A DNA stretch of 64,000 bases from Niallia circulans (GCF_007273535.1 NZ_RIBP01000004.1:1526001-1590000), one strand, 5' to 3'; counted from the first letter of the stretch, positions 34,661-43,431 are shown. The notes: generated by a model from the letters alone, not told the origin. Translations and numbers: made by a program.

Positions 34661-37270
34661 ATGATTATTGATATTGTATTAGTGTATGCCGCTGGCCGTG
34701 GTGGTTTAGAAGATGTAGTAGCTACAGTAAGTACAGAACTGACAAAAAAAGGGCATAGGGTAAGATTTTTTCAATCTTATCCTTCTCAAAATCCAGACTG
34801 GGAACAGAGCCTGCCTGAACTCTATTATTATGGAGAAATGGGAAACCTTGAAAGTGAAACACTGCAATCATTGTCCAAAGGATATGCTAATAAATTGAAA
34901 GAGGCAGGAAAGCCAGATATTGTCCTTGCGACACATGCACCAAGTATAAGTTATATATGCCGTTCTGCTATTTCTAGTGTGGAAGGAAGGATGGCCCCAG
35001 TACTTTCATGGCTTCATGGTCCACCAGAATATTATGGAAATGAAAACATGTTAAGATATAGTGAAGCTCATCTTGCTATATCCTCTCAAATTGGTGACAG
35101 CATAGGTAATAGTATTTTTGAAGGGCAACCAGTTTATAATGTAGGAAATCCTGTCATTAGAAACGAGTTTGAGACGATAAAAAGAAGTGACGGAAAAACA
35201 GTAGAGCTTCTGTATGTTGGAAGGCTTCATCAGCATCAAAAAAGGCTAGACATTCTTTTCAAAGGACTAGAATTACTAGAAACTGATTGGAGACTTCATT
35301 GTATAGGGGAAGGCCCGGATGGAGATGAAATAAGAAGCTTAGCAGATAAGCTGGGAATCAAGGATCAGATCCTGTTTCATGGCTGGCAGGAAAATCCATG
35401 GGATGTTGCAGAAGAAGTATCTGCGCTTGTTATGAGCTCTGACTATGAAGGCCTTCCGCTCGTTCTTATGGAAGCACTTGGGAGAGGGATACCTGTTATT
35501 TCAACAAATTGCAGTGGCGCATCAGATATTATTAATGATGGGGAAAATGGTTGGATTTACCCGATTGGAGATTTTCATGCTCTTGCTGATATTCTTCAAA
35601 AAATTGGGGAAGATCAGAGCATCTTGCCTACTATTGAAACATGTCAGGCAAGTGTTCAAAAGTTCCATTATTTAAAGGTAGTTGACAATATTGAGATGAT
35701 TTTGCAGTATCATCATGAACTGTTTTTGAAGCAATCTGATAAAAGGGTTTCCCACATTGTAAAAGATAATTCCTATCGAAAATCTCAAGTTGTTAATAAT
35801 ATACTTGATTCTGTTATTAATGGGATTGAATATTTAGGGACAACAAGGGAGACTGTTGTACAGGAAAAACTTGCGGAATATTTCTCGCAAGAATTTATGG
35901 ACCTTCTTCAGCAGGACGACCAAATAGTAGGCGATAATGAACAAGTAATAGCATACGTCTGTTATCCTAAAGTTGATTTAATCGATTATACCTTCATGAA
36001 GGCTAAAGTAAGCTTTTTGTTAGTTAATGAAATCCAAGATGGGGATATTTCCGTAAAAGAAAAGCTACATTATTCTGCAAAGCTTTTCAATGAAAATGGT
36101 AACTGGAAGATTTCGGAACTTACCTTAACGGATGATTATCCAAGTAAATCGCGTCCAGAAAAACAACGAAAACAAAAGGTGCTCTTAGTAACTACTTCTA
36201 ACAGCAGTTCTTCTAATACTGCTGCTTTATATAAAAATATGCCTAAACACATTTCAGATAGCTTTGAAGTGGAGATTACGGAGCAAAGGCTGACTGATGA
36301 GTATTATCAAAAGGTCCTTACTGCAGACATACTTGTTCTGACAGAAGCAAATATCATTTTTGATAAGGAACAATATGTTCCAAACCAAACTATTATTGAT
36401 TTATGGCATGGTTTTCCATTAAAGGCAATGGGACATGCAGATAGAAATGAAGCAGACCGAAATGCTGTGACAGAAAGATGGGGAAATATCGACTATGTTT
36501 GCTCCTATTCGGATAAATTTAGCGAAATGATGACAAAATGTTTTAAAGTAGATCCAGAAATATTTCAAATTACCGGAATGCCTCGAAATGATTTGTTAAT
36601 ACATTCTCATCTTAATAAAGATAAGTCTGTTTTGGAAAGAATATTCCAAATTAAAACAGAGGGTAAAAAGTTTATCATGTTTATGCCGACATATCGAAAG
36701 GCAGCTTTTAATAACAGGCAGGATACAACGTTGAACAGAAACCATTTCTTTGGATTTGAGAGTTTTAATTCAGAAGAGTTTACTGCATTCTTGAAAAACA
36801 ATGATTTGGAATTGATTGTTAAGTTTCATCCAGTTGAAGAACAGTATATGCTGAAAAATGGAATTGAACTAGGTGATCATGTTCATTTGTTGACACATGA
36901 TATGCTATCAAAAAATAACCTAGACATGTATGATGTTTTAGGAAAGTTCGATTTGCTGCTTACAGATTATTCTTCTGTATACTTTGACTATTTGTTAATT
37001 GATAAACCAATCATTTTTCTTCCTATTGATGTGGAGCAGTATAAAACAACTAGAGGATTTATTTTAGGTAATTATGATAATTGGACACCAGGGGCTAAAG
37101 CGACGACACAGGAACAACTACAGGAAGCAGTTCTTACTAACTTAAAAGATAGCGAGAAGTTTGCTGAGGAGAGAGCGGAGGTACGGGATGTTGTTCATTA
37201 TTATCAGGATGACGTTTCTTCGTTCAGGGTTTGGGAGTTCATAAAGCAAAAGGCCATTTCTAACAATTGA
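34661..37270 (+). CDS. Fusion of GT4 glycosyltransferase and CDP-glycerol glycerophosphotransferase-like domain
   Basis: An 869-residue, apparently three-part cytoplasmic protein. Residues 1-360 are a GT4 (GT-B fold) enzyme: LSWLHGPPEYYG, LLYVGRLHQHQKRLD, IGEGPDGDEI and SSDYEGLPLVLMEALGRGIP with the sugar-nucleotide Glu residues. Residues about 375-500 form a small alpha+beta linker that I cannot name; it looks NTF2-like. Residues about 505-865 are of the TagB/TagF (PF04464) class: IIDLWHGFPLKAM with the catalytic His, TGMPRNDLL, FMPTYRKAAF, VKFHPVEEQ and LLLTDYSSVYFDY. Such a protein could add a sugar and a polyol-phosphate to one acceptor. AAAAGGGG precedes the ATG. Its stop overlaps the next open frame. 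Confidence 0.87.
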   Translation: MIIDIVLVYAAGRGGLEDVVATVSTELTKKGHRVRFFQSYPSQNPDWEQSLPELYYYGEMGNLESETLQSLSKGYANKLKEAGKPDIVLATHAPSISYICRSAISSVEGRMAPVLSWLHGPPEYYGNENMLRYSEAHLAISSQIGDSIGNSIFEGQPVYNVGNPVIRNEFETIKRSDGKTVELLYVGRLHQHQKRLDILFKGLELLETDWRLHCIGEGPDGDEIRSLADKLGIKDQILFHGWQENPWDVAEEVSALVMSSDYEGLPLVLMEALGRGIPVISTNCSGASDIINDGENGWIYPIGDFHALADILQKIGEDQSILPTIETCQASVQKFHYLKVVDNIEMILQYHHELFLKQSDKRVSHIVKDNSYRKSQVVNNILDSVINGIEYLGTTRETVVQEKLAEYFSQEFMDLLQQDDQIVGDNEQVIAYVCYPKVDLIDYTFMKAKVSFLLVNEIQDGDISVKEKLHYSAKLFNENGNWKISELTLTDDYPSKSRPEKQRKQKVLLVTTSNSSSSNTAALYKNMPKHISDSFEVEITEQRLTDEYYQKVLTADILVLTEANIIFDKEQYVPNQTIIDLWHGFPLKAMGHADRNEADRNAVTERWGNIDYVCSYSDKFSEMMTKCFKVDPEIFQITGMPRNDLLIHSHLNKDKSVLERIFQIKTEGKKFIMFMPTYRKAAFNNRQDTTLNRNHFFGFESFNSEEFTAFLKNNDLELIVKFHPVEEQYMLKNGIELGDHVHLLTHDMLSKNNLDMYDVLGKFDLLLTDYSSVYFDYLLIDKPIIFLPIDVEQYKTTRGFILGNYDNWTPGAKATTQEQLQEAVLTNLKDSEKFAEERAEVRDVVHYYQDDVSSFRVWEFIKQKAISNN

Positions 37271-37287
37271 AAGAATTAGGTACGGAC

Positions 37288-38343
37288 ATGAAAATATCGT
37301 TAGCAATGATAGTTAAAAACGAAGAAAATTCAGTTAGGAAATGCATACTAAATGCAAAAAAAATAGTAGATGAAATTGTGGTAGTAGATACGGGATCCAC
37401 AGATAGTACACTAAAGGTTTTGAAGGAGGATCCCAATATAAATCTTTTTCAATTTCAGTGGGAAAATGATTTTTCAAAAGCCCGTAATTTTGCAATTGAA
37501 AAATGTACTGGCGACTATATTCTGGTATTAGATGCTGACGAGTATGTGACATTCGGCAAAAGAAGTGAGCTTGAAAAGGTCATAGTCAATAACCAAATAG
37601 GCAGAATTAAAATCGTCAGCAAGTTCAAGAAAGATGGAGAAGAGTTTGAAGCGAGTTCCTATATATCAAGATTTTTCCCAAATTATGTTCGCTATAAGGG
37701 GGCAATACACGAGCAGCTGGATTCAAATCTTGCAAGGGTGGATTTGAGAGTGACGGTTTCTCATACCGGCTATTTTGATAAGGATAAAGGCGCAAGAAAT
37801 ATCCCAATCCTGCTTCAGGAATTAGAAAAACATCCAAACGATGCCTATTTCCATTACCAACTCGGAAAAGAATACCGGCTAAGTAAGTCCCTTAAAGAAT
37901 CTTGGTACCATCTCCAGAAGGCATATGGGTTAGTAAATCATCGTGATACCTATTATAACCTGCTTATATTAGAGCTAATACAGACAGGAAAAGAGCTTGT
38001 CAATAAAGAAACAATTTCTGTCATTCATGAAAATGAGCAAAGCTTAAACAATGTCACTGATTTTCACTTTTATAAAGGGCTGTTTTATTTGGACTATTGT
38101 TTAAAGAATTTGAATGAAGCTGTGCACTTACTTCCGAAAATAGAGGCAAGCTTTACAGCATGTTTGAAGATTAGCAAAAAAAAGCATATCGAATACCTAT
38201 CTGGAACAGCCAGTTTTCTAGCGCTTTACAATTTAGGCGTTTATTATGAAGCAATCGGCGCTGTACCAAATGCTAAAAGATATTATATGGAGTCTGCTAA
38301 ACTTGGTTATGAACCAGCTAAGACACGGCTCTCCGCCATTTAA
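37288..38343 (+). CDS. GT2 glycosyltransferase with TPR/Sel1-like tail (flagellin glycan island)
   Basis: A 351-residue GT2 enzyme related to the first gene of the island: SLAMIVKNEENSVRKCI, EIVVVDTGSTDST and VLDADEYVT match it part by part. The C-terminal part (about 180-351) is helical with TPR/Sel1-like units (AYFHYQLGKEYRLSKSLKES, YYEAIGAVPNAKRYYMESA). The frame opens at a TTG (37267) overlapping the previous gene; I prefer ATG 37288, where the conserved domain begins, though its ribosome site (TTAGG) is weak and coupling to the upstream gene is likely. A strong terminator follows. Confidence 0.83.
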   Translation: MKISLAMIVKNEENSVRKCILNAKKIVDEIVVVDTGSTDSTLKVLKEDPNINLFQFQWENDFSKARNFAIEKCTGDYILVLDADEYVTFGKRSELEKVIVNNQIGRIKIVSKFKKDGEEFEASSYISRFFPNYVRYKGAIHEQLDSNLARVDLRVTVSHTGYFDKDKGARNIPILLQELEKHPNDAYFHYQLGKEYRLSKSLKESWYHLQKAYGLVNHRDTYYNLLILELIQTGKELVNKETISVIHENEQSLNNVTDFHFYKGLFYLDYCLKNLNEAVHLLPKIEASFTACLKISKKKHIEYLSGTASFLALYNLGVYYEAIGAVPNAKRYYMESAKLGYEPAKTRLSAI

Positions 38344-38347
38344 TTAG

Positions 38348-38395
38348 AAAAGGGAAGGCAGTTTGGCATATTTGTCGAACTGCCTTCCCTTTTTA
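38348..38395 (+). terminator. Strong terminator closing the glycan island
   Basis: AAAAGGGAAGGCAGTT pairs with AACTGCCTTCCCTTTT, followed by T's. The sigma-D -35 of flaG begins one base after it. Confidence 0.93.
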
Positions 38396-38422
38396 TAAAC
38401 ACAGGAAAGAAGCCGCCGATAT
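38396..38422 (+). promoter_or_regulatory. Sigma-D promoter of flaG
   Basis: TAAA (38396-38399), 15 bases, GCCGATAT (38415-38422): exact consensus. Confidence 0.88.
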
Positions 38423-38461
38423 AATGGTGGTAGTATATTTTTTTTTTAGGGGGAAATGCCT

Positions 38462-38827
38462 ATGATAGAAAAGTATTCTTCAAATGGCGTCTATTCAGCT
38501 CAACAGCTCAAAACCAATGAGAATAGTGTGACGAAGGTTAATGAGGCAACTGCCGAACCGCAAGCGGAAGGGAGTAAGGCTGTAAATCCAGTCGATAAGG
38601 AAAAAGAGAGAAAAAACCTTGAAGGCTTGATGGACAGCTTGAATGATTTCATGCCAGCACACACATCACTTAAGTTTCAGCTTCACGATAAGCTTGAGGA
38701 GTATTATGTGCAAGTTATCAATGATCAAACAAAAGAGGTCATAAGAGAAATACCCTCAGAGAAAATGCTTGATATTCATGCTGCGATGAAAGAGTATTTG
38801 GGATTAATGGTAGACAAAAAAATTTGA
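38462..38827 (+). CDS. flaG: Flagellar protein FlaG
   Basis: A 121-residue FlaG (YvyC-like), present in many flagellar loci with an accessory role in filament length or export. The N-terminal half is polar; the C-terminal half has the conserved SLKFQLHDKLEEYYVQVIN, EVIREIPSEKMLDI pattern. AGGGGG (38448-38453) is eight bases before ATG 38462 and only two before ATG 38456, so I chose the second. It is followed by fliD with a separate promoter. Confidence 0.92.
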   Translation: MIEKYSSNGVYSAQQLKTNENSVTKVNEATAEPQAEGSKAVNPVDKEKERKNLEGLMDSLNDFMPAHTSLKFQLHDKLEEYYVQVINDQTKEVIREIPSEKMLDIHAAMKEYLGLMVDKKI

Positions 38828-38956
38828 TGCATACATTGACAGCATCTTTTGCATGTATAGGAATAGATGCTGTCACCCTAAAAAAAACTACATCTGACTT
38901 TTTTAAATGAAGACACTTTATATATAGGTAAAAAGTAAGATATCTTAATAAAATGT

Positions 38957-38983
38957 TAAAGCCTGAAAAGGACTGGCCGATAA
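38957..38983 (+). promoter_or_regulatory. Sigma-D promoter of fliD
   Basis: TAAA (38957-38960), 15 bases, GCCGATAA (38976-38983), 80 bases before fliD. Confidence 0.85.
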
Positions 38984-39062
38984 TAATAGTAATCAATGAT
39001 TATATTTAAAAAATAGCAATACACTATTGATTTAAATATAAAAAAAGTACGAGGTGAGGAAT

Positions 39063-40583
39063 TTGGTAATAAGAATAGGCGGACTTGCAAGCGGCATGGA
39101 TATTGACACCTTAGTAGAACAGCTAATGACTGCGGAAAGAGTTCCGTTGGACAAGTTGAATCAGAAGAAAACATATACAGAGTGGCAGCGAGACGACTAT
39201 CGCGAAATGAACACCTTGCTGCTGTCATTGGATACGCTAATGTCAGAAGGCGTCACAAAACAGTCGACATTTATTAAGAAGACAATCAATTCATCTAATT
39301 CAGATGCATTGAGTGTTAAAAATATGACATCTACAGTTGATTTTTCAGGTTCCATACAAATAGACAAGTTGGCAACTGCTGCTTCTATGCGAAGTGGAAC
39401 AACAGCTGATGGAAAAACTGGTATAACAAACTATAGTACAACTGGAACATTAAGTTCTTATAATATAACTGGAAGTAAAATAACAGTAGCTGCTATTGAT
39501 TCAAATGGTGCAATGTCTAGTAAAGATATAACCTTTGATCCGCAAACAGATACGATGGATTCACTTATTTCAAAAATAAATCAGCAATCAGGTGTTACGG
39601 CATTTTATGATCCGAACTCTAATCAAATTTCTTTTACTGCAAAAAATACTGGGGATGTTACAGGAGGACCTGAAATCTCACTTAGTACTGATGGCACTTT
39701 ATTAGATGTCCTTAAGTTGGGTACAAGCAATACTGATACTACACAAGGCGTTAATACTGAAGGAACTAATGCTGAATTTGTATACAATGGTGTCGCGACA
39801 ACAAGATCATCCAACACCTTCCGCATCAACGGTGTTGAACTAACACTTAAACAAGTCACAGAATCAGGCAAACCTGTAACGTTCTCATCAACGGCTGATG
39901 TTGATTCCATCTACGATTCGGTTAAAAGCTTTGTAGACAAATATAATGAAATAATTGAAAAAATCAGCGATAAAATGAGTGAAACAAAGTACAGAGATTA
40001 TGCTCCATTGACTACTGCACAAAAGGAAGAGATGTCAGAGGATGAGATTGAAAAGTGGGATGCGAAGGCAAAGAGTGGAACACTAAAGAATGACCAAATC
40101 CTTTCCAGCGTTTTAACTAAAATGCGTTCAAGTCTTGGCTCTATTGTGAACACAGGAGGAGCATTCAAAAGACTTTCTGATATTGGAATTTCCACTACTA
40201 ACAATTATTTAGAAGGCGGTAAGCTGGAAATCGATGAAGACAAGCTAAAGGAAGCAATCACCGCTGACCCAAATAGTGTTTATAAGCTATTCCAAAACAG
40301 CAGTGCAAAAACTTCTTCTGAAAATGGCTTGGCACAAATGGTTAGAGCAAACTTGAAAACTGCCATGAATGATATTAAAACAAAGGCAGGTTCATCTTCA
40401 AGTGTTAATAATACATTTACATTAGGTAAATTATTGAATCAATATAGTACAAGAATAACTGATTTTGAAGATAGATTAAAGAATATTGAAGACAGATACT
40501 GGTCAAGATTTACGGCAATGGAGACAGCTATCAATAACGCAAATAGTCAATCTGCATACTTAACAAGTATGATGAGCTCATAA
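39063..40583 (+). CDS. fliD: Flagellar filament cap protein FliD
   Basis: FliD forms the cap at the filament tip and guides flagellin folding. The 506-residue protein starts VIRIGGLASGMDIDTLVEQL, the FliD_N hallmark, with LDKLNQKKTYTEWQRDDYRE next; the C-terminal domain contains NGVELTLK and the helix LSDIGISTTNNYLEGGKLEI and ends in coiled coil. I chose TTG 39063 because GAGGTG is seven bases upstream and because the protein then begins as B. subtilis FliD does (MVTRITGLASGMD); an in-frame GTG lies at 39054. fliS follows after 16 bases. Confidence 0.95.
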   Translation: MVIRIGGLASGMDIDTLVEQLMTAERVPLDKLNQKKTYTEWQRDDYREMNTLLLSLDTLMSEGVTKQSTFIKKTINSSNSDALSVKNMTSTVDFSGSIQIDKLATAASMRSGTTADGKTGITNYSTTGTLSSYNITGSKITVAAIDSNGAMSSKDITFDPQTDTMDSLISKINQQSGVTAFYDPNSNQISFTAKNTGDVTGGPEISLSTDGTLLDVLKLGTSNTDTTQGVNTEGTNAEFVYNGVATTRSSNTFRINGVELTLKQVTESGKPVTFSSTADVDSIYDSVKSFVDKYNEIIEKISDKMSETKYRDYAPLTTAQKEEMSEDEIEKWDAKAKSGTLKNDQILSSVLTKMRSSLGSIVNTGGAFKRLSDIGISTTNNYLEGGKLEIDEDKLKEAITADPNSVYKLFQNSSAKTSSENGLAQMVRANLKTAMNDIKTKAGSSSSVNNTFTLGKLLNQYSTRITDFEDRLKNIEDRYWSRFTAMETAINNANSQSAYLTSMMSS

Positions 40584-40599
40584 AAAAGGAGTAAAATAA

Positions 40600-41001
40600 A
40601 TGGCAACTACTAATCCGTATCAATCATATAAACAGAATTCAGTAAATACTGCTTCACCTGGTGAATTAACACTTATGCTTTATAATGGCTGCCTGAAGTT
40701 TATCGGTTTAGCCAAAAATGCTATTCAAAATAATGATATTGCGACGAGAAATGTAAATATTCAAAAGGCACAAAAAATCATAAATGAATTAATGGTTACA
40801 TTAAATATGGATTTTCCTATTTCTAAAAATTTCATGTCTTTATATGATTTTATGAACCGTCAGCTTATCAAGGCTAATATTGTTAATGACATTAAAATTC
40901 TAGAAGATGTTGAGTTCTTATTAACGGAATTCAGGGATACATGGAAAGAAGCAATTCAGATTAACCGTCAAAAACAATATGCGGCAGGCGGACAAGTTTA
41001 A
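40600..41001 (+). CDS. fliS: Flagellin export chaperone FliS
   Basis: FliS (133 residues) binds the C-terminal D0 part of flagellin in the cytoplasm and prevents early polymerisation. The sequence has the FliS features: NPYQSYKQNSVNTASPGELTL at the start split over two helices, LMLYNGCLKFIGLAKNAIQ and LIKANIVNDIKILEDVEFLL. AAAGGAG precedes the ATG. The stop overlaps the fliT start by one base (TAATG). With five near-identical flagellin tails, one FliS should serve all. Confidence 0.96.
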   Translation: MATTNPYQSYKQNSVNTASPGELTLMLYNGCLKFIGLAKNAIQNNDIATRNVNIQKAQKIINELMVTLNMDFPISKNFMSLYDFMNRQLIKANIVNDIKILEDVEFLLTEFRDTWKEAIQINRQKQYAAGGQV

Positions 41002-41336
41002 TGGAAGCAATTAAACAATGCTATGCAATCACTGGGGAGCTTATCGGCTATTTAAAGAGCGATGGGGAAAAGGAATCGGACAAGATTAGCCGCCTGCTTG
41101 ACCAAAGAAAAGCAGCACTGACATTGTTGACAAAGCCTTCTACCGAAAACGAAAAAAAGCTCGGGGTTGCACTTCTTCAGCAGGATAAGGAGTTATTAGA
41201 GCTTCTTCATGCTGAAAAGAGAAGTATCCAACAGGATATAAGAGAGTTAAAGCTTAAGAAGAATTCCAATCAAAAATATGTGAATCCGTACCAGTCTTTA
41301 CAGACAGACGGCATATACTATGATAAGAGAAAATAA
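41001..41336 (+). CDS. fliT: Flagellar chaperone FliT
   Basis: A 111-residue helical protein in the usual FliT place, starting on the last base of fliS. FliT binds FliD before export. The sequence shows three helices (LIGYLKSDGEKES, LLDQRKAALTLL, LLELLHAEKRSIQQDIRELK) followed by a short tail with YVNPYQSLQTDGIYYDKR, as in bacillar FliT. Sequence conservation of this family is low; the call rests largely on order and overlap. Confidence 0.88.
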   Translation: MEAIKQCYAITGELIGYLKSDGEKESDKISRLLDQRKAALTLLTKPSTENEKKLGVALLQQDKELLELLHAEKRSIQQDIRELKLKKNSNQKYVNPYQSLQTDGIYYDKRK

Positions 41337-41344
41337 CAGGTGAA

Positions 41345-41376
41345 ACCCATTTGCTAAGGCAAATGGGTGTTTTTTT
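41345..41376 (+). terminator. Terminator after the fliD-fliS-fliT operon
   Basis: ACCCATTTGC pairs with GCAAATGGGT over TAAG, then seven T's. Confidence 0.92.
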
Positions 41377-41393
41377 ATATTCAAAACAAAATG

Positions 41394-41445
41394 AAAAAAA
41401 ACTGACTCAAATAGGTTGCAAACAACAACCTTTTTGAGTCAGTTT
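41394..41445 (-). terminator. Terminator after glgC (minus strand)
   Basis: Read on the minus strand, AAACTGACTCAAA and TTTGAGTCAGTTT pair, with an inner AGGTTG/CAACCT stem, then a run of eight T's. Confidence 0.88.
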
Positions 41446-41456
41446 ATTATGCTTGT

Positions 41457-42623
41457 TTAAATTACTCTTGAAAGTTCATGGTGCTTCTTATCATTAACGA
41501 CATCTTCACCGATTAGAGCAATGGCGTCGTAGGGCGTTTTTGATTTTAAGACTGAATAAGCGTCTATCTTCACATTAGATGCAACAACAGCTCTTTCGAT
41601 AACTGCGTTTTCTCCGACAACGGCTCCTGGAAGAAGGACGGAATCCTTAATAACGGCGCCTTTTCCGATTGTTACGTCTTGGAAAATAACAGAGTTTTCC
41701 ACTGTTCCGTAAATCTCGCAAGCCTCACTGACTAAGGAATGCTTAACAGATGAAGCATCGTCAAGATATACTGGTGGATGGGACTGTTCTACTGTGTAGA
41801 CATTCCAATCCTTGTCTTTTAAGAATATGTTGGATTCTTTTTCAAGTAGATCCATATTAGCTTCCCAGAAGCTGTCGATTGTACCGACATCTTTCCAGTA
41901 GCCTTTGAATTTATATGCGTGGAGTTTAAGGTTGTCATGCAGCATTGCGGGGATAATGTCTTTCCCAAAATCCTTGCAGCTGTCTTGATTGTTTTCTTCT
42001 TTTTCTAGGTATGCTTTGAGGGTTTTCCATTTGAAGATGTATACACCCATTGAAGCAAGGTTTGATTTTGGATCTTCTGGCTTTTCCTCGAATTCACTGA
42101 TACGGTTGCTGGTAGTTTCTGTATTCATAATACCGAAACGGCTTGCTTCTTCCCACGCTACCTCTGTAACAGAAATTGTTGCATCAGCACCTGTCTCGAT
42201 ATGCTGCTTAAGCATAAGGTCATAATCCATTTTATAAATATGGTCGCCAGAAATAATCAAAACATTCTCTGGATCATACTGCTCAATAAAAGGGGTATTT
42301 TGATAAATAGCATGTGCAGTTCCTTCATACCAGCGTTCTTCTGTATCGCATTGATATGGAGGAAGGATGGAAAGACCGCCATCTCTTCTGTTTAAATCCC
42401 ATTCTTTTCCGTCTCCGATGTAATTTTGTAATACATGAGGCTGGTATTGTGTCAGCACGCCAACGGTATCAATGCCAGAATTACGGCAATTGCTTAAAGT
42501 GAAATCGACGATTCGGTATTTTCCTCCGAATGGTACGGCTGGTTTAGCTAGATGATCTGTTAGTTTTTTTAATCTCGTTCCTCTTCCACCGGCTAAAAGC
42601 ATGGCGATGCATTGTTTTTTCAT
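41457..42623 (-). CDS. glgC: Glucose-1-phosphate adenylyltransferase
   Basis: GlgC makes ADP-glucose from ATP and glucose-1-phosphate, the committed step of glycogen synthesis. The 388-residue protein has the nucleotidyltransferase domain ([57 protein letters not shown]) and the C-terminal left-handed beta-helix with hexapeptide repeats ([20 protein letters not shown]). AGGAGGG precedes the ATG. In B. subtilis it heads glgBCDAP; here no other glycogen gene is near, so this is an orphan copy placed inside the conserved fliT-hpf interval on the opposite strand. The regulatory GlgD partner is not seen. Confidence 0.93.
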   Translation of the reverse strand: MKKQCIAMLLAGGRGTRLKKLTDHLAKPAVPFGGKYRIVDFTLSNCRNSGIDTVGVLTQYQPHVLQNYIGDGKEWDLNRRDGGLSILPPYQCDTEERWYEGTAHAIYQNTPFIEQYDPENVLIISGDHIYKMDYDLMLKQHIETGADATISVTEVAWEEASRFGIMNTETTSNRISEFEEKPEDPKSNLASMGVYIFKWKTLKAYLEKEENNQDSCKDFGKDIIPAMLHDNLKLHAYKFKGYWKDVGTIDSFWEANMDLLEKESNIFLKDKDWNVYTVEQSHPPVYLDDASSVKHSLVSEACEIYGTVENSVIFQDVTIGKGAVIKDSVLLPGAVVGENAVIERAVVASNVKIDAYSVLKSKTPYDAIALIGEDVVNDKKHHELSRVI

Positions 42624-42670
42624 TGATAACCCTCCTGTATTCGTTTTCAGATTGTTGTTAGATTGAAGAA

Positions 42671-42781
42671 TTATAATCGGTCATCTTCCCATAACTTGTA
42701 GTAGTACTCATGCTCTTCTTCAGTTTCTATGCTGTTATGCTGTTCTTCTGGAAGTTCTGTTAATACTTTTAAGTTGTTCAA
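42671..42781 (-). CDS. Small acidic protein, 36 residues, upstream of glgC
   Basis: A short frame with TTG start and a perfect AGGAGG six bases upstream. The product has [13 protein letters not shown] and then an acidic, tyrosine-rich end ([16 protein letters not shown]). It is 47 bases upstream of glgC on the same strand with no terminator between, so both may share an mRNA. I do not know the family. The strong ribosome site supports translation. Confidence 0.5.
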   Translation of the reverse strand: MNNLKVLTELPEEQHNSIETEEEHEYYYKLWEDDRL

Positions 42782-43300
42782 TGCTGTTCCTCCTTGGCCA
42801 TTCATATAGACGTTATTCTATTAGATTTTAATTAGATTAACAATTAAAATAATTAGATGTTTTCTGTCAACTAACGACAAATTTCGAACGTTTTTTTATA
42901 TTGTGAAGAAGATTTGTTTTTTATTTTTGAAAAATATTAGCTTGTTTCACGTAGTTTTTAGATACCCGGGCTAAAAAGCTTTGAAACCAAGTTATATCAA
43001 AAAAATTGTAAAAGATTGTTCTAAACGACAAATTAGTACTATAGAAGCAGTAAAAAGATAGAAATTATTAATTGTAATGAAAAATATTTAGAAACGAATA
43101 ATGGAAAAATGAAGGTTTATCTATAATAGAAAGCGGATGTTAGAATACATGCCACAGATTCTTGCAAAACAAAGACGCTATACTGGTAAAGATTCTCGTA
43201 AATAATTTGTCTAAACGTATAAATGAAAAATTTGCCGTAAAATTTATTGTGAAATCGGCTTTTTTTTAGTAAGTTCACAAATTTGTCGAATTTTACAAAA
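42782..43300. other. Large AT-rich intergenic region between glgC and hpf
   Basis: This and the promoter zone after it give 650 bases without a clear gene. GCCG and CGGC near 43240-43262 form a weak hairpin followed by eight T's, a possible terminator of an unseen short transcript. An isolated CCCGGG-containing patch lies near 42963. I see no tRNA, riboswitch or ORF with a good ribosome site. Confidence 0.4.
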
Positions 43301-43326
43301 GTTTTTGCAGGAAATTGAAAGGGTAA
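43301..43326 (+). promoter_or_regulatory. Sigma-B-type (general stress) promoter of hpf
   Basis: GTTTTT (43301-43306), 14 bases, GGGTAA (43321-43326), against the sigma-B pattern GTTTAA-N12/14-GGGTAT. It overlaps the sigma-H-like promoter below. The B. subtilis orthologue yvyD is known to be under both factors. Confidence 0.65.
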
Positions 43327-43336
43327 ACAAGAATTA
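43307..43336 (+). promoter_or_regulatory. Sigma-H-type promoter of hpf, overlapping the sigma-B site
   Basis: GCAGGAAAT (43307-43315), 12 bases, then CAAGAATTA (43328-43336), matching RnAGGAwWW-N11/12-RnnGAATww except for one purine. Confidence 0.65.
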
Positions 43337-43431
43337 TATAGCATAGTCAAAAAAGTTCACTGCTCGCATAGATATAAGAATGTGGTGGGAACAATAAGAC
43401 TTGCACTGGAATCTAAAAGGAGGAGTAACTT

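Noticed and set aside
42950..42985. CCCGGG-containing patch as a possible riboswitch
   Set aside because: I could not build a stem set matching any riboswitch class that I know, and it is not followed by a gene on the same strand at normal distance.
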